From: Bacteroidota bacterium
GTDB lineage: Bacteria > Bacteroidota > Bacteroidia > Bacteroidales > JAAUTT01
NCBI GenBank assembly: GCA_030706405.1
Contig: JAUZOO010000016.1
Coordinates: 1-64,000, forward strand
Direction: 5' to 3'
Length of the DNA: 64,000 bases
Translations under genes and position numbers: made by a program
The notes under the pieces: model-generated
Database searches by the model: none
What the model saw: only the letters and a program-made list of their open reading frames with translations
What the model was told of the DNA's origin: nothing
Part shown: positions 18,367 to 28,348 of the stretch, piece after piece
Numbering within the stretch: position 1 is the stretch's first letter
How the letters are laid out: each line of letters begins with the position of its first letter

Positions 18367-21300
18367 ATGAACAAACTTAAAATAACCAAACATTTATTCA
18401 TACTCTCATTCCTGTTTTTAATTTTCGGGTACGTTTCTGGCCAGGAAATATCGTTTTCTTGTGCTATAAAATGGTCAACTCCTTATGAAATGACAGACCC
18501 TTTTTCGGGGAATAACAACTTTTACTTCGCCTTTGAAAATGCCGTATATAACGATCCGACGAGCCGGCTTCCCTTTTATGAAGACAAAATAAAACTTCCA
18601 GACTCTAACCGGAAAAATTTTCAAGTTTCAATCTTACAACCATTTTACGAAGAAGTTCCGGCGTCGGATATTGGGAAAATATCCCCACTTCCGGACATCA
18701 ACGATACCATATTAATAAACACCGCTTTGGTTACAGAACGAAAGGAGCCTTACCTCCGTTACTCTTTTATTCCCTTAAAGAGAAACAAGGTAACCGGAAA
18801 AGTTGAACGTTTAAAATATTTCACTCTTCGAATAACGCTCAATCAGTCTGTGATGCCGACAAAATCGACACAATCCACGTTGCGCTATGCTTCGCAGTCG
18901 GTACTCAACTCCGGAGATTGGTATAAATTTCAGGTTTCTCAAAGCGGGGTTTACCAGATTTCGTATCAAGATCTCAAAAATATTGGCGTTAAAAATCCGG
19001 AAAATGTACGGATTTACGGAAACGGAGGAAAATCGCTTCCCGAGATTTATTCAGGCAATGTACCCGACGACCTCAATGAAATTCCGGTGACAATGTTTAC
19101 CGGACCAGATGGCATTTTTAATGATGGCGACTATATTATCTTCTACGCCGAAGGCCCTGTTACCTGGACCTACAATAAAACCAACGATAAATTCGCCCAC
19201 CACAAAAATTCATTTGTCGACAAGGTTTCTTATTTTATCACCTCTGCCCCGGGAGGAAAACGAATTACTATCGCCGACAGCCCTTCCGGCAATTCAAATA
19301 CAGAAGTAAATTCCTTTGACGGGCTCGATTATCACGAGGTAAATAGTTCAAACCTCATCCAATCGGGACAGGATTGGTATGGAGAAACTTTTGGGTCTCA
19401 ATCTTATTATAATTTTTTATTCAAATTTCCCGGATTAATAAAAACCGAACCTGTAAAGTTTGAATCAAGAATTCTGGGGCGTTCCGACAACTCAACAACA
19501 TTCAGTTTTGCACAGAACGGACAACTTTTCGGTTCTGTAAATATTAATCCTACAATAACCTCAAGCACGGTGGCCGACTACGCCAACATATCAACACTTA
19601 ATCAATCATTTTCAACAAACTCTGAAAATATTACGATACAGGTATCTTACAACCAAAATGGAGACCCGGCAGCTGAAGGATGGCTCGACTACCTGAGGTT
19701 AAGAGTCCGGCAAAACCTCTCGATAAGCGCTACCCAACTTCTTTTCAGGGATACTCGCTCACTAGGACAAGACAATATCGCCACTTTCAAAATTTCCAAT
19801 GCATATTCGAACCTTGTTGTCTGGAATATTTCCGATATCAATAATGTTACGCAAATGAACGGTCAAAACCAGAACAACATCTTTTCGTTTAAAGCTGCCG
19901 CCTCTGATTTGCAGGAATACATCGCCTTTGATCCTAAAAATGGATTGCTTTCCCCTGAATTTACAACAGACAACCAAATGATTGTTAACCAAAACCTGCA
20001 TGGCTTAAAAAATAAAGATCTGATAATTGTAAGTCCTCCTGATTTTCAGGCTCAGGCTCAGGAATTGGCTGATTTACATGCACAAAACGACGGTTTATCC
20101 ACTATTGTAGTGACCCCGTATCAAATTTATAACGAATTTTCTTCGGGAATGCCCGACCCTGCTGCAATTCGAAATTTCATGAAAATGCTTTACGACAGGG
20201 CTGCATCATCCTCGGAAGCTCCCAAATATTTACTGCTGTTTGGCGATGGCTCATACAACAACAAAAACTCCGGAACCACACTCAATCCCCAAAGCCTCAT
20301 CATTACTTACGAAAGCAACAATTCACTATCGCCCTCGGATTCTTACGTTTCCGACGATTATTTTGGATTGCTCGATGATAATGAGGACATCAATTATGGG
20401 CTCCTCGATGTAGGTGTCGGACGGTTGCCTGTCGGAACTGTTGACCAGGCTAAGGACATTGTTGCCAAAATTAAAAAATATACCGCTGCTTCAAGTTTAG
20501 GCGACTGGCGCAACAATATCTGCTTTATTGCCGACGATGAAGACAATAACGTTCACATGCAACAGGCCGATTCCCTGACCAATATGGTAAAACGCGCAGC
20601 TCCGTTTCTTAATATCGAAAAAATTTACATCGATGCTTACCAACAAGTGTCTACTTCGATTGGTCAACGCTACCCGGAAGTCAATACGGCAATTACCAAC
20701 CAGCTCAACCGGGGAACGTTAATCCTGAATTATACAGGACACGGCGGAGTACGAGGATTAGCCCAGGAACAGATTATGCGCCAGAATGAAGACATAAAAA
20801 TGTGGCGAAATTCCAATTATCCTCTTTTCATTACAGCTACCTGCGATTTCAGCAGGTTCGACAATTTCGAGGAAACAACAGCAGGCGAAGACGTATTGCT
20901 CAATGCTAATGGCGGAGGTATAGGGCTTTTAACAACTACCCGGCTGGTTTATTCAGGCCCTAACTTTGTTCTAAATCAACAGTTTTACCGCCATGCTTTT
21001 GTTAAAACCGACGATAATCCCGCCTACCGGCTGGGCGATATTATGCGAAAAACCAAAAACACCTCAGGAGTCAACGTCAACAAACTATGTTTTACACTTT
21101 TGGGCGACCCGGCATTAAGCCTAAATATACCTAAATATAATATTATTACCGACAGCATTAATCACCATCCGGCAGGGCTGGCCGATACTCTAAAAGCATA
21201 TGGAGAAGTCAATATTTACGGGCATATCGTGAATGAAAGCGGAAACCCCGTCAATACTTTTAACGGGATTGTTTATCCGGTAATTTTTGATAAAAACCGC

Positions 21301-22209
21301 AAAATAACCACACTCGCCAACGATGGATTCGACCCGTTTAACTTTTATCTTCAAAATAATGTACTTTACCGAGGACAGGCTTCGGTAAAAAATGGAACGT
21401 TTACGGTACAAACGTATTTGCCCAGAGACATTAATTATAACTTCGGTGCAGGACGCATCAGCTATTATGCTCAAAACAACACAACCGATGCCTCCGGATA
21501 TTTTTCGGAAGTAACCATCGGAGGTATAACCACCAATACCATCTCCGATACCAGCGGACCTCAAATCTCCCTTTACATGAACGATACAACTTTTGTAAAT
21601 GGTGGCATTACCAATTCAAGTCCTACCCTTTTGGCCAAAATATCAGACAACTTCGGAATAAATCCCGGAGGAAATAGTTTAGGGCACGACATTGTGGCAG
21701 TACTTGACAATGACACTAAAAACAGTTACATCTTAAACAGTTATTTACAAACCGAATTAAACAATATCAAAAAAGGTACGGTGCAGTTCAACTTCACGGG
21801 CATTACTCCGGGCGACCATGTAGTATCGTTTAAAGTCTGGGATATTTTTAATAATTCATCGCAGTCCGAATTAAAATTTAAAGTACTCGAGGGCAATAAC
21901 CTACAGATAAGAAATACAGGAAATTACCCTAATCCGTTTACCGATCACACTTATTTCTTCTTCCAGCACAATCAGCCATCCGTTACCTTAGATGTAACGG
22001 TCGAAATCTTCAACCTCGCCGGCAGTAAAATAAAAGTACTGAATACAAGCATTTACCCTCCCGGATACACCTCTGAACCACTATTTTGGAACGGAGCTGA
22101 CAATAATGGAAATAAAATTACGCCCGGCATATACTTATACCGTATCATTTTACGTTCTTTATCCGATACGGCAATAAGTGAAACAAAAAAACTGGTCGTA
22201 ATAAATTGA
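18367..22209 (+). CDS. porU: Type IX secretion system sortase PorU (C25 peptidase-like)
   Basis: 1280 aa; LFGDGSYNNKN, TLILNYTGHGGVRGLAQEQI and PLFITATCDFSRFDN; followed by porV. Confidence 0.93.
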   Translation: MNKLKITKHLFILSFLFLIFGYVSGQEISFSCAIKWSTPYEMTDPFSGNNNFYFAFENAVYNDPTSRLPFYEDKIKLPDSNRKNFQVSILQPFYEEVPASDIGKISPLPDINDTILINTALVTERKEPYLRYSFIPLKRNKVTGKVERLKYFTLRITLNQSVMPTKSTQSTLRYASQSVLNSGDWYKFQVSQSGVYQISYQDLKNIGVKNPENVRIYGNGGKSLPEIYSGNVPDDLNEIPVTMFTGPDGIFNDGDYIIFYAEGPVTWTYNKTNDKFAHHKNSFVDKVSYFITSAPGGKRITIADSPSGNSNTEVNSFDGLDYHEVNSSNLIQSGQDWYGETFGSQSYYNFLFKFPGLIKTEPVKFESRILGRSDNSTTFSFAQNGQLFGSVNINPTITSSTVADYANISTLNQSFSTNSENITIQVSYNQNGDPAAEGWLDYLRLRVRQNLSISATQLLFRDTRSLGQDNIATFKISNAYSNLVVWNISDINNVTQMNGQNQNNIFSFKAAASDLQEYIAFDPKNGLLSPEFTTDNQMIVNQNLHGLKNKDLIIVSPPDFQAQAQELADLHAQNDGLSTIVVTPYQIYNEFSSGMPDPAAIRNFMKMLYDRAASSSEAPKYLLLFGDGSYNNKNSGTTLNPQSLIITYESNNSLSPSDSYVSDDYFGLLDDNEDINYGLLDVGVGRLPVGTVDQAKDIVAKIKKYTAASSLGDWRNNICFIADDEDNNVHMQQADSLTNMVKRAAPFLNIEKIYIDAYQQVSTSIGQRYPEVNTAITNQLNRGTLILNYTGHGGVRGLAQEQIMRQNEDIKMWRNSNYPLFITATCDFSRFDNFEETTAGEDVLLNANGGGIGLLTTTRLVYSGPNFVLNQQFYRHAFVKTDDNPAYRLGDIMRKTKNTSGVNVNKLCFTLLGDPALSLNIPKYNIITDSINHHPAGLADTLKAYGEVNIYGHIVNESGNPVNTFNGIVYPVIFDKNRKITTLANDGFDPFNFYLQNNVLYRGQASVKNGTFTVQTYLPRDINYNFGAGRISYYAQNNTTDASGYFSEVTIGGITTNTISDTSGPQISLYMNDTTFVNGGITNSSPTLLAKISDNFGINPGGNSLGHDIVAVLDNDTKNSYILNSYLQTELNNIKKGTVQFNFTGITPGDHVVSFKVWDIFNNSSQSELKFKVLEGNNLQIRNTGNYPNPFTDHTYFFFQHNQPSVTLDVTVEIFNLAGSKIKVLNTSIYPPGYTSEPLFWNGADNNGNKITPGIYLYRIILRSLSDTAISETKKLVVIN

Positions 22210-22231
22210 TAATTCCCAAAAAGTAAATAAT

Positions 22232-22239
22232 TATATTTG
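22232..22239 (+). promoter_or_regulatory. -7 promoter element TATATTTG upstream of porV
   Basis: Exact TAnnTTTG match. Confidence 0.45.
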
Positions 22240-22258
22240 TCGCACCTTTTAAGAAATC

Positions 22259-23431
22259 ATGATGTCGAAGAAAACAACCATAAGTTCCTTTTTTATAATC
22301 TTTCTATTCGCTGTTAACATAAATGCGCAGACCTCCACCAACGGTCAGACAAACTATGTTGAAAGTGCTGTACCATTCTTAACTATAGCACCCGATTCAA
22401 GAGCAGGAGCAATGGGCGATGCAGGAGTTGCCACCTCTCCCGATATTAATTCGATGCATTGGAATCCAGCTAAATATGCTTTTATTGAGACTTCTTCAGG
22501 AATTTCAGTGTCGTATTCGCCCTGGCTTCGAAATCTTATCGGAGACATCAATCTTGCTTACCTTACCGGATACTACCGATTGAATCAACAGCAGGTAGTT
22601 GCGACAAGTCTTCGTTATTTCTCGCTTGGCGAAATTCCGTTTACTAATTCAAACTCAGAGCTTGAGCGAACAGTTAAACCCAATGAATTAGCCTTTGACG
22701 TAGCCTATTCACGCCTTTTCAGTGAAAAAATAAGTGGAGCTATCGCTTTTCGGTATATCCGTTCCGACCTTTCGCAGGGACAGATAGTACAAAACATTGA
22801 AACCAAAGCTGGGCAGGCTTTTGCTGCCGATTTAGCTGTTTATTATAATACTCCTCTTACCATTTCGGAGAAAAATAGTAAACTCGCATTAGGATTGGAC
22901 ATCTCAAACATTGGAACTAAAATTACCTATACCGACGAAAACCAAAAGGACTTTTTACCCACTAACCTCAGGCTTGGAGGAGCATTAACGGTAGATCTTG
23001 ACCAATATAATACGGTTACATTTACTACGGATTTCAATAAACTTTTAATCCCCACAGGCCGATATTCCATTGATAACAACAATGTTATCACCAGAAACAC
23101 TTCCAATATATCTGTAGTTTCCGGCATATTTCAGTCTTTCTCGGATGCTCCCGGAGGCTTAAAAGAAGAACTTCAGGAAATCACCTACTCTATTGGAGGA
23201 GAGTACTGGTATCGCAAACAGCTGGCTATTCGTGGAGGGTATTTCCATGAAAGCCCTAATAAGGGAAACCGTAAATTTTTCACCATGGGGGTTGGATTAA
23301 AACTCAACGTTATCGGTTTAGATTTTTCTTACCTTGTATCAAATAATAACAACCCGCTTGCCAGAACGCTTCGCTTCTCCATTTCCCTCGATTTCGACGG
23401 ACTTAAGAAAACCAAAAGCATAAAATCATGA
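22259..23431 (+). CDS. porV: Type IX secretion system outer membrane channel protein PorV
   Basis: AVPFLTIAPDSRAGAMGDAGVATSPDINSMHWNPAKYAF signature; adjacent to porU. Confidence 0.94.
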   Translation: MMSKKTTISSFFIIFLFAVNINAQTSTNGQTNYVESAVPFLTIAPDSRAGAMGDAGVATSPDINSMHWNPAKYAFIETSSGISVSYSPWLRNLIGDINLAYLTGYYRLNQQQVVATSLRYFSLGEIPFTNSNSELERTVKPNELAFDVAYSRLFSEKISGAIAFRYIRSDLSQGQIVQNIETKAGQAFAADLAVYYNTPLTISEKNSKLALGLDISNIGTKITYTDENQKDFLPTNLRLGGALTVDLDQYNTVTFTTDFNKLLIPTGRYSIDNNNVITRNTSNISVVSGIFQSFSDAPGGLKEELQEITYSIGGEYWYRKQLAIRGGYFHESPNKGNRKFFTMGVGLKLNVIGLDFSYLVSNNNNPLARTLRFSISLDFDGLKKTKSIKS

Positions 23432-23907
23432 AATTCAGAGTAGGCTTCGGATTTGATGTACATCCTTTAGTTGAAGACCTCCCCTTTACCTTAGGAGGAA
23501 TAAACGTACCACACAGCAAAGGAGCGTTAGGCCATTCGGATGCAGACACTTTAATCCATGCCATTTGCGACGCACTGCTCGGCGCAGCCAACCTCGGCGA
23601 TATTGGACTTCACTTTCCTGACACTTCCGCCGAATTCAAAGGTATAGACAGCAAGATTCTGCTAAAAAAAACGGTACAACTGATTTACGAAAAAGGCTAT
23701 TCGATTTCTAATATAGACACGACTATTTGTCTGCAACGACCTAAAATTAAACCGTTCATTCCGGATATGACAGCCATCTTGGCTAAAACTATGGTAATCC
23801 CGGAAGAAGATATTTCCATTAAAGCCACAACTACAGAAAAGCTCGGATTTGTTGGTCGCGAAGAAGGAATTTCGGCTTATGCTGTAGCCTTAATCACAAA
23901 AGAATAA
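23428..23907 (+). CDS. ispF: 2-C-methyl-D-erythritol 2,4-cyclodiphosphate synthase
   Basis: RVGFGFDVHPL, GALGHSDADTLIHAICDALLGAANLGDIG and ATTTEKLGFVGREEGI; 4-nt overlap with porV. Confidence 0.97.
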   Translation: MKFRVGFGFDVHPLVEDLPFTLGGINVPHSKGALGHSDADTLIHAICDALLGAANLGDIGLHFPDTSAEFKGIDSKILLKKTVQLIYEKGYSISNIDTTICLQRPKIKPFIPDMTAILAKTMVIPEEDISIKATTTEKLGFVGREEGISAYAVALITKE

Positions 23908-23918
23908 GTATCTTGATC

Positions 23919-24359
23919 TTAATATCTCGTATAAACTGCGGTCACATTATCAATCCCCGAGCCATAATTAACCTTATAAGTCCAGTTAATGGTTTTATAA
24001 TTAGCTGAAACCACTCCTGACCCATTAATCACATTACCATCTACGGTTTGAACAGGAATTGTAAAATTTAATCCGCTTATTTTCGCATATATTTTAAACC
24101 CATTCAGGTTATAAAAATTATCCAGCCAAACCTTTGTCGAATCTTTAGAATCTTTAGAAACATCAACCGAATACGTAGTTTGCCCGCCAAAAGCCTGACT
24201 TGTTTCTACACATTTCCATGTGTCCACAATGTTATCCCGAGGGTCGACGGGGTTATCCGATAGCTTTTCGCACGAAATCAAAACTAGGACAAACAAAACC
24301 AAAAACGCTCCGTTTCTGACATAATTTCCTGTTTTTCTTATGGTATGGAGTTTGTACAT
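23919..24359 (-). CDS. Hypothetical lipoprotein
   Basis: Lipobox LVLISCEK; Bacteroidota lipoprotein style. Confidence 0.6.
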   Translation of the reverse strand: MYKLHTIRKTGNYVRNGAFLVLFVLVLISCEKLSDNPVDPRDNIVDTWKCVETSQAFGGQTTYSVDVSKDSKDSTKVWLDNFYNLNGFKIYAKISGLNFTIPVQTVDGNVINGSGVVSANYKTINWTYKVNYGSGIDNVTAVYTRY

Positions 24360-24456
24360 GACAAAACGGTTAAAAATGAATTTGGCGCAAAAATAGTACA
24401 GATTTAGTTTAACCTTCTTTTAAAATTGTAAATTTGAATATTAAACCTTTAAAACA

Positions 24457-25047
24457 ATGAGACAGACAATCATCATTATTGGCGTAATCCTTGTATTAGC
24501 CTTATTAACAGTTGTTCCCATGTACAACTCGTACAACAAAATGGTAGTATATGACGAACAGGTAAAAGCATCCTGGTCGCAGGTTGAAAACGTTTATCAA
24601 CGTCGACTCGATCTGATTCCCAATCTTGTAAACACCGTTAAAGGAGCCGCCAACTTCGAAAAAGAAACCCTTACGCAGGTTATGGAAGCTCGCGCAAAAG
24701 CAACCCAGGTTACCATTGACCCATCTAAAATGACAAAAGAAAACTTTGAGCAATATCAGGAAGCACAAGGCAAAGTAAGTTCGTCGTTATCGCGTCTTTT
24801 AGTGAGCGTTGAAAATTACCCGCAGCTAAGGGCTACCGAATCGTTCAAAGAATTGCAATCGCAGCTCGAAGGTACCGAAAATCGTATTGCTGTTGAACGC
24901 CGTAAATTCAGCGAACTGGTAATGGAGTACAACGCTTATATCCGCAAGTTCCCCAAAAACATTTATGCTTCGTGGTTTAACTTTAAGGAAAAACCATATT
25001 TCACTGCCGAAAAAGAAGCAGCCAAAGCCCCTACCGTGAAATTTTAA
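24457..25047 (+). CDS. LemA family protein
   Basis: YNKMVVYDEQVKASWSQVENVYQRRLDLIPNLVNTVKG. Confidence 0.95.
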   Translation: MRQTIIIIGVILVLALLTVVPMYNSYNKMVVYDEQVKASWSQVENVYQRRLDLIPNLVNTVKGAANFEKETLTQVMEARAKATQVTIDPSKMTKENFEQYQEAQGKVSSSLSRLLVSVENYPQLRATESFKELQSQLEGTENRIAVERRKFSELVMEYNAYIRKFPKNIYASWFNFKEKPYFTAEKEAAKAPTVKF

Positions 25048-25050
25048 GCC

Positions 25051-25488
25051 ATGAACATCAAAAACTTCCTGACCAAAGAACAAGAAGCGGCCATTGTTGC
25101 GGCTATTGTTAAAGCTGAAAAGGCCACGTCAGGCGAAATACGCGTTCATCTCGAAAGTTCCTGCAAAGAAAACGTGCTTGACCGCGCAGCTTATATGTTT
25201 AAAAAACTCGACATGCATAAAACAGCTCTCCGCAATGGGGTGCTGTTTTATCTTGCCGTAAACGACCGCAAATTTGCTATCCTCGGCGATGCTGGCATTA
25301 ACGCCAAAGTTCCGGCCGATTTCTGGGATGCAGTTAAACGCTCCGTATTGCAACATTTTAGCCAACAAGACTTTAGTGGTGGACTTACAGAAGGAATCCT
25401 TATGACCGGCGAAAAGTTAAAAACTTTCTTCCCAATCCAGTCCGACGACACCAATGAATTACCCAACGAAATCTCTTTCGGAGTCTAA
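25051..25488 (+). CDS. TPM domain-containing protein
   Basis: LTKEQEAAIVAAIVKAEKATSGEIRVHLES; follows lemA. Confidence 0.85.
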   Translation: MNIKNFLTKEQEAAIVAAIVKAEKATSGEIRVHLESSCKENVLDRAAYMFKKLDMHKTALRNGVLFYLAVNDRKFAILGDAGINAKVPADFWDAVKRSVLQHFSQQDFSGGLTEGILMTGEKLKTFFPIQSDDTNELPNEISFGV

Positions 25489-26308
25489 CATGAAAAAAAT
25501 TAAACAACACCTCAGGGCTATTATCTCTTTTACTTTCGTTGCCCTTCTTTTCCTGAACCCGTTTCTAGTTAACGGACAGAACGACATCCCTGCCCGTCCG
25601 GAACCGCCCAGGCTAGTTAACGACATGGCAGGACTCCTATCTGCGGAAGAGCAAACCGCTCTCGAACGGAAACTGGTAACCTACTATGATTCTACATCCA
25701 CGCAGATTGCCATCGTTGTCGTAAAATCTCTAAACGGATACGACATAAACGATATGGCGGTTCGTATTGGACAGAAATGGGGTGTTGGTCAAAAAGGAAA
25801 GAACAACGGGATTGTCATCCTGATAAAACCAAAAATCAATAACGAAAATGGTAAAGTCTGTATTGTCAATGGTTACGGAGTAGAAGCGCTGGTTACCGAT
25901 GCGCTCTCAAAACGCATTATCGAAAATGAAATAACCCCAGCCTTCAGAGAAGGACAATATTATCAGGGATTGAACAAGGCTACCAATGTTTTGTTTTCTC
26001 TCCTGAAGGGAGAATTCTCCGCCGACCAGTACATGGCCAAAAATAAAAAGAAAAAAAAAGGCACTTCTCCCCTAATACCCATTATCATCGTAATTATAAT
26101 TATTATAATTGTTTCCAACAGACGGTCTCAAGGGCCACGAAGTTTCTCGCATGGTGGGGCCGATATTCCTTTCTGGATGTTAATGGGTGGAATGATGAAT
26201 TCCGGCCGCTCTGGCAATGATTTTGGCGACTTCAACAGCGGCGGTGGAGATTTCGGAGGTTTTGGCGGAGGCGATTTTGGTGGAGGCGGTGCCAGCGGCG
26301 AATGGTAA
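25454..26308 (+). CDS. TPM domain-containing membrane protein with Gly-rich tail (actual start probably 25490, MKKIKQHL)
   Basis: VNDMAGLLSAEEQTALERKLVTYYDSTSTQIAIVVVKSLNGYDIN; C-terminal GGGDFGGFGGGDFGGGGASGEW. Confidence 0.88.
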   Translation: MNYPTKSLSESNMKKIKQHLRAIISFTFVALLFLNPFLVNGQNDIPARPEPPRLVNDMAGLLSAEEQTALERKLVTYYDSTSTQIAIVVVKSLNGYDINDMAVRIGQKWGVGQKGKNNGIVILIKPKINNENGKVCIVNGYGVEALVTDALSKRIIENEITPAFREGQYYQGLNKATNVLFSLLKGEFSADQYMAKNKKKKKGTSPLIPIIIVIIIIIIVSNRRSQGPRSFSHGGADIPFWMLMGGMMNSGRSGNDFGDFNSGGGDFGGFGGGDFGGGGASGEW

Positions 26309-26386
26309 TACCGTTCTGCCAGCCCCTAAATTCCCATTAAAAAATAGTTTCTGTTAATGCTTTACCTAACCAACTAACCGGTTTTT

Positions 26387-27520
26387 ATGAAACGTTTTCT
26401 GCTTTATTTCTTATTACTCTCGCTATCTGTACAGGCTTGCCATTCTCAGGGAATAACATTAAAAGTAGGAGTTACTCCCGACACAGCCCGTATTCGGATA
26501 GTTTTTGCCGGAGATATGATGGGACACGGGCCGCAAATCACAGCGGCATTCGACGATTCTTCAAAAACCTACAATTATCTTCCGGTTTTCGACTTTATCA
26601 GACAATATATTTCTTCGGCCGACCTTGCTGTTGCCAATTTAGAAGTTACCCTGGCCGGGCCTCCATATTCGGGCTATCCTCAATTCTCCAGTCCTGATGC
26701 TCTGGCCCGCGGTCTTAAAGATGTTGGTTTTGATATGCTGATTACTGCCAACAACCACGCCCTCGACCGCGGCAAACACGGTTTGGAACGAACCAATCGT
26801 ATGCTCGACTCGCTCGGTATTCCTCATACCGGAACCTTCAAAGACCCTGCAGAAAAGAAAAAGCTAAATCCACTGTTCATTGAAAAAAACAAAATCAAAC
26901 TGGCCTTTCTTAATTATACTTATGGAACTAACGGAATTGAAGTACAACGTCCTAATATTGTAAACTATATAGATACCACTGAAATCCGAAAAGATATACA
27001 AACCTGCCGCAATAAACCTGTCGATTTTATCATCGTTACCATCCACTGGGGAATTGAATACGAACGGATTCCGAACCGCGAGCAACTCAGAATGGCAGCA
27101 TTTATCCAAAAATGCGGAGCAAATGCAATCATCGGGTCACACCCTCATGTTGTTCAGACGTATGAACGTCGAATTACCGGCTCCGACAGCATTAATTATT
27201 TCCCTGTAATATATTCGCTTGGCAACTTTGTTTCGAACCAACGCAACCGCTATTGCGACGGAGGCATCATCTTTGAGTTAAACATTGAAAAGGTCCATTC
27301 TACGTACGTAAAATCATGCGCCTACCTGCCGGTATGGGTTTATAAAGGAACTATCAACAAAAAAACTGCATACCGACTTATTGCTCCATACAACTTTGAA
27401 AAGGCGGCCAATGCTTTAAACCTTGATTCCACGGACCGAAGCAAGTGTCTTGAATTCTTTTCTGATACCCGTCAGCATTTGGGAAACCTCCAGGAAGTAA
27501 AAGGAACGCCCAACTTCTAA
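26387..27520 (+). CDS. CapA family protein (poly-gamma-glutamate synthesis-type metallophosphatase)
   Basis: FAGDMMGHGPQ, ANLEVTLAGPP, ITANNHALDRGKHG and IIGSHPHVVQ. Confidence 0.92.
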   Translation: MKRFLLYFLLLSLSVQACHSQGITLKVGVTPDTARIRIVFAGDMMGHGPQITAAFDDSSKTYNYLPVFDFIRQYISSADLAVANLEVTLAGPPYSGYPQFSSPDALARGLKDVGFDMLITANNHALDRGKHGLERTNRMLDSLGIPHTGTFKDPAEKKKLNPLFIEKNKIKLAFLNYTYGTNGIEVQRPNIVNYIDTTEIRKDIQTCRNKPVDFIIVTIHWGIEYERIPNREQLRMAAFIQKCGANAIIGSHPHVVQTYERRITGSDSINYFPVIYSLGNFVSNQRNRYCDGGIIFELNIEKVHSTYVKSCAYLPVWVYKGTINKKTAYRLIAPYNFEKAANALNLDSTDRSKCLEFFSDTRQHLGNLQEVKGTPNF

Positions 27521-27524
27521 AACT

Positions 27525-27553
27525 AAAAAAGCCGGTCCTTATGAACCGGCTTT
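27525..27553. terminator. Bidirectional terminator between convergent capA-like and zinc-ribbon genes
   Basis: AAAAAAGCCGGTcctTATGAACCGGCTTT. Confidence 0.75.
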
Positions 27554-27574
27554 ACAATATCAAGAACTCTGTAA

Positions 27575-28345
27575 TTAGTTTGAAAATTCGCTTTCGGGGT
27601 TATCCACCAAAATACGTCCGCAATATTCACAAACGATAATTTTTTTACGACTCTTAATGTCAAGCTGACGTTGAGGCGGAATTTTATTAAAGCAACCACC
27701 GCAAGCATCGCGCTCTACAGTAACTACAGCTAAGCCATTACGGGCATTGTTACGAATCCGTTTGTACGCATTCAACAAACGATGCTCAATTTTATGCTCA
27801 ATGTCCTCAGCCTGGGCCAATAAGTTTTCTTCTTCTTTTTGGGTATCGGAAACGATATCTTCCAGTTCCTTTTTCTTATTGTTAAGGTCGTGAGTTCTTT
27901 CGTCCAATGACTTTTGGGCGTGTTCAATTGCAGAACGCCGTTCGTTGGCTTGAGCTGTAAATTCGCGGATACGTTTTTCACAAAGCTCGATTTCAAGATT
28001 TTGGAATTCAATTTCTTTCGAAAGCGAATCGTACTCACGGTTATTCCGGACGTTATCTTGTTGTTCAGTGTATTTCTTAATCAATTCGTTAGCCGAAACG
28101 ATTTCGTTCTTCTTATTCTGAACGGAAGTGTCGAGAGTCTTTATCTCGTCTTTATAATTTTGAATGCGGGTTTCCAAGCCTGCTATTTCATCTTCCAAAT
28201 CCTGCACTTCAAGCGGAAGCTCACCACGAAGTATTTTAATTTTATCAATTCCAGAATGTACTTTCTGAAGTTGATACAATGCATTGAGTTTATCTTCAAT
28301 AGAAAATTCAGTGGCGTCAGCTGCTTTGATTTTTTCCGATGTCAT
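27575..28345 (-). CDS. Zinc ribbon domain coiled-coil protein (C4-type)
   Basis: ACGGCFNKIPPQRQLDIKSRKKIIVCEYCGRIL. Confidence 0.9.
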   Translation of the reverse strand: MTSEKIKAADATEFSIEDKLNALYQLQKVHSGIDKIKILRGELPLEVQDLEDEIAGLETRIQNYKDEIKTLDTSVQNKKNEIVSANELIKKYTEQQDNVRNNREYDSLSKEIEFQNLEIELCEKRIREFTAQANERRSAIEHAQKSLDERTHDLNNKKKELEDIVSDTQKEEENLLAQAEDIEHKIEHRLLNAYKRIRNNARNGLAVVTVERDACGGCFNKIPPQRQLDIKSRKKIIVCEYCGRILVDNPESEFSN

Positions 28346-28348
28346 ACT

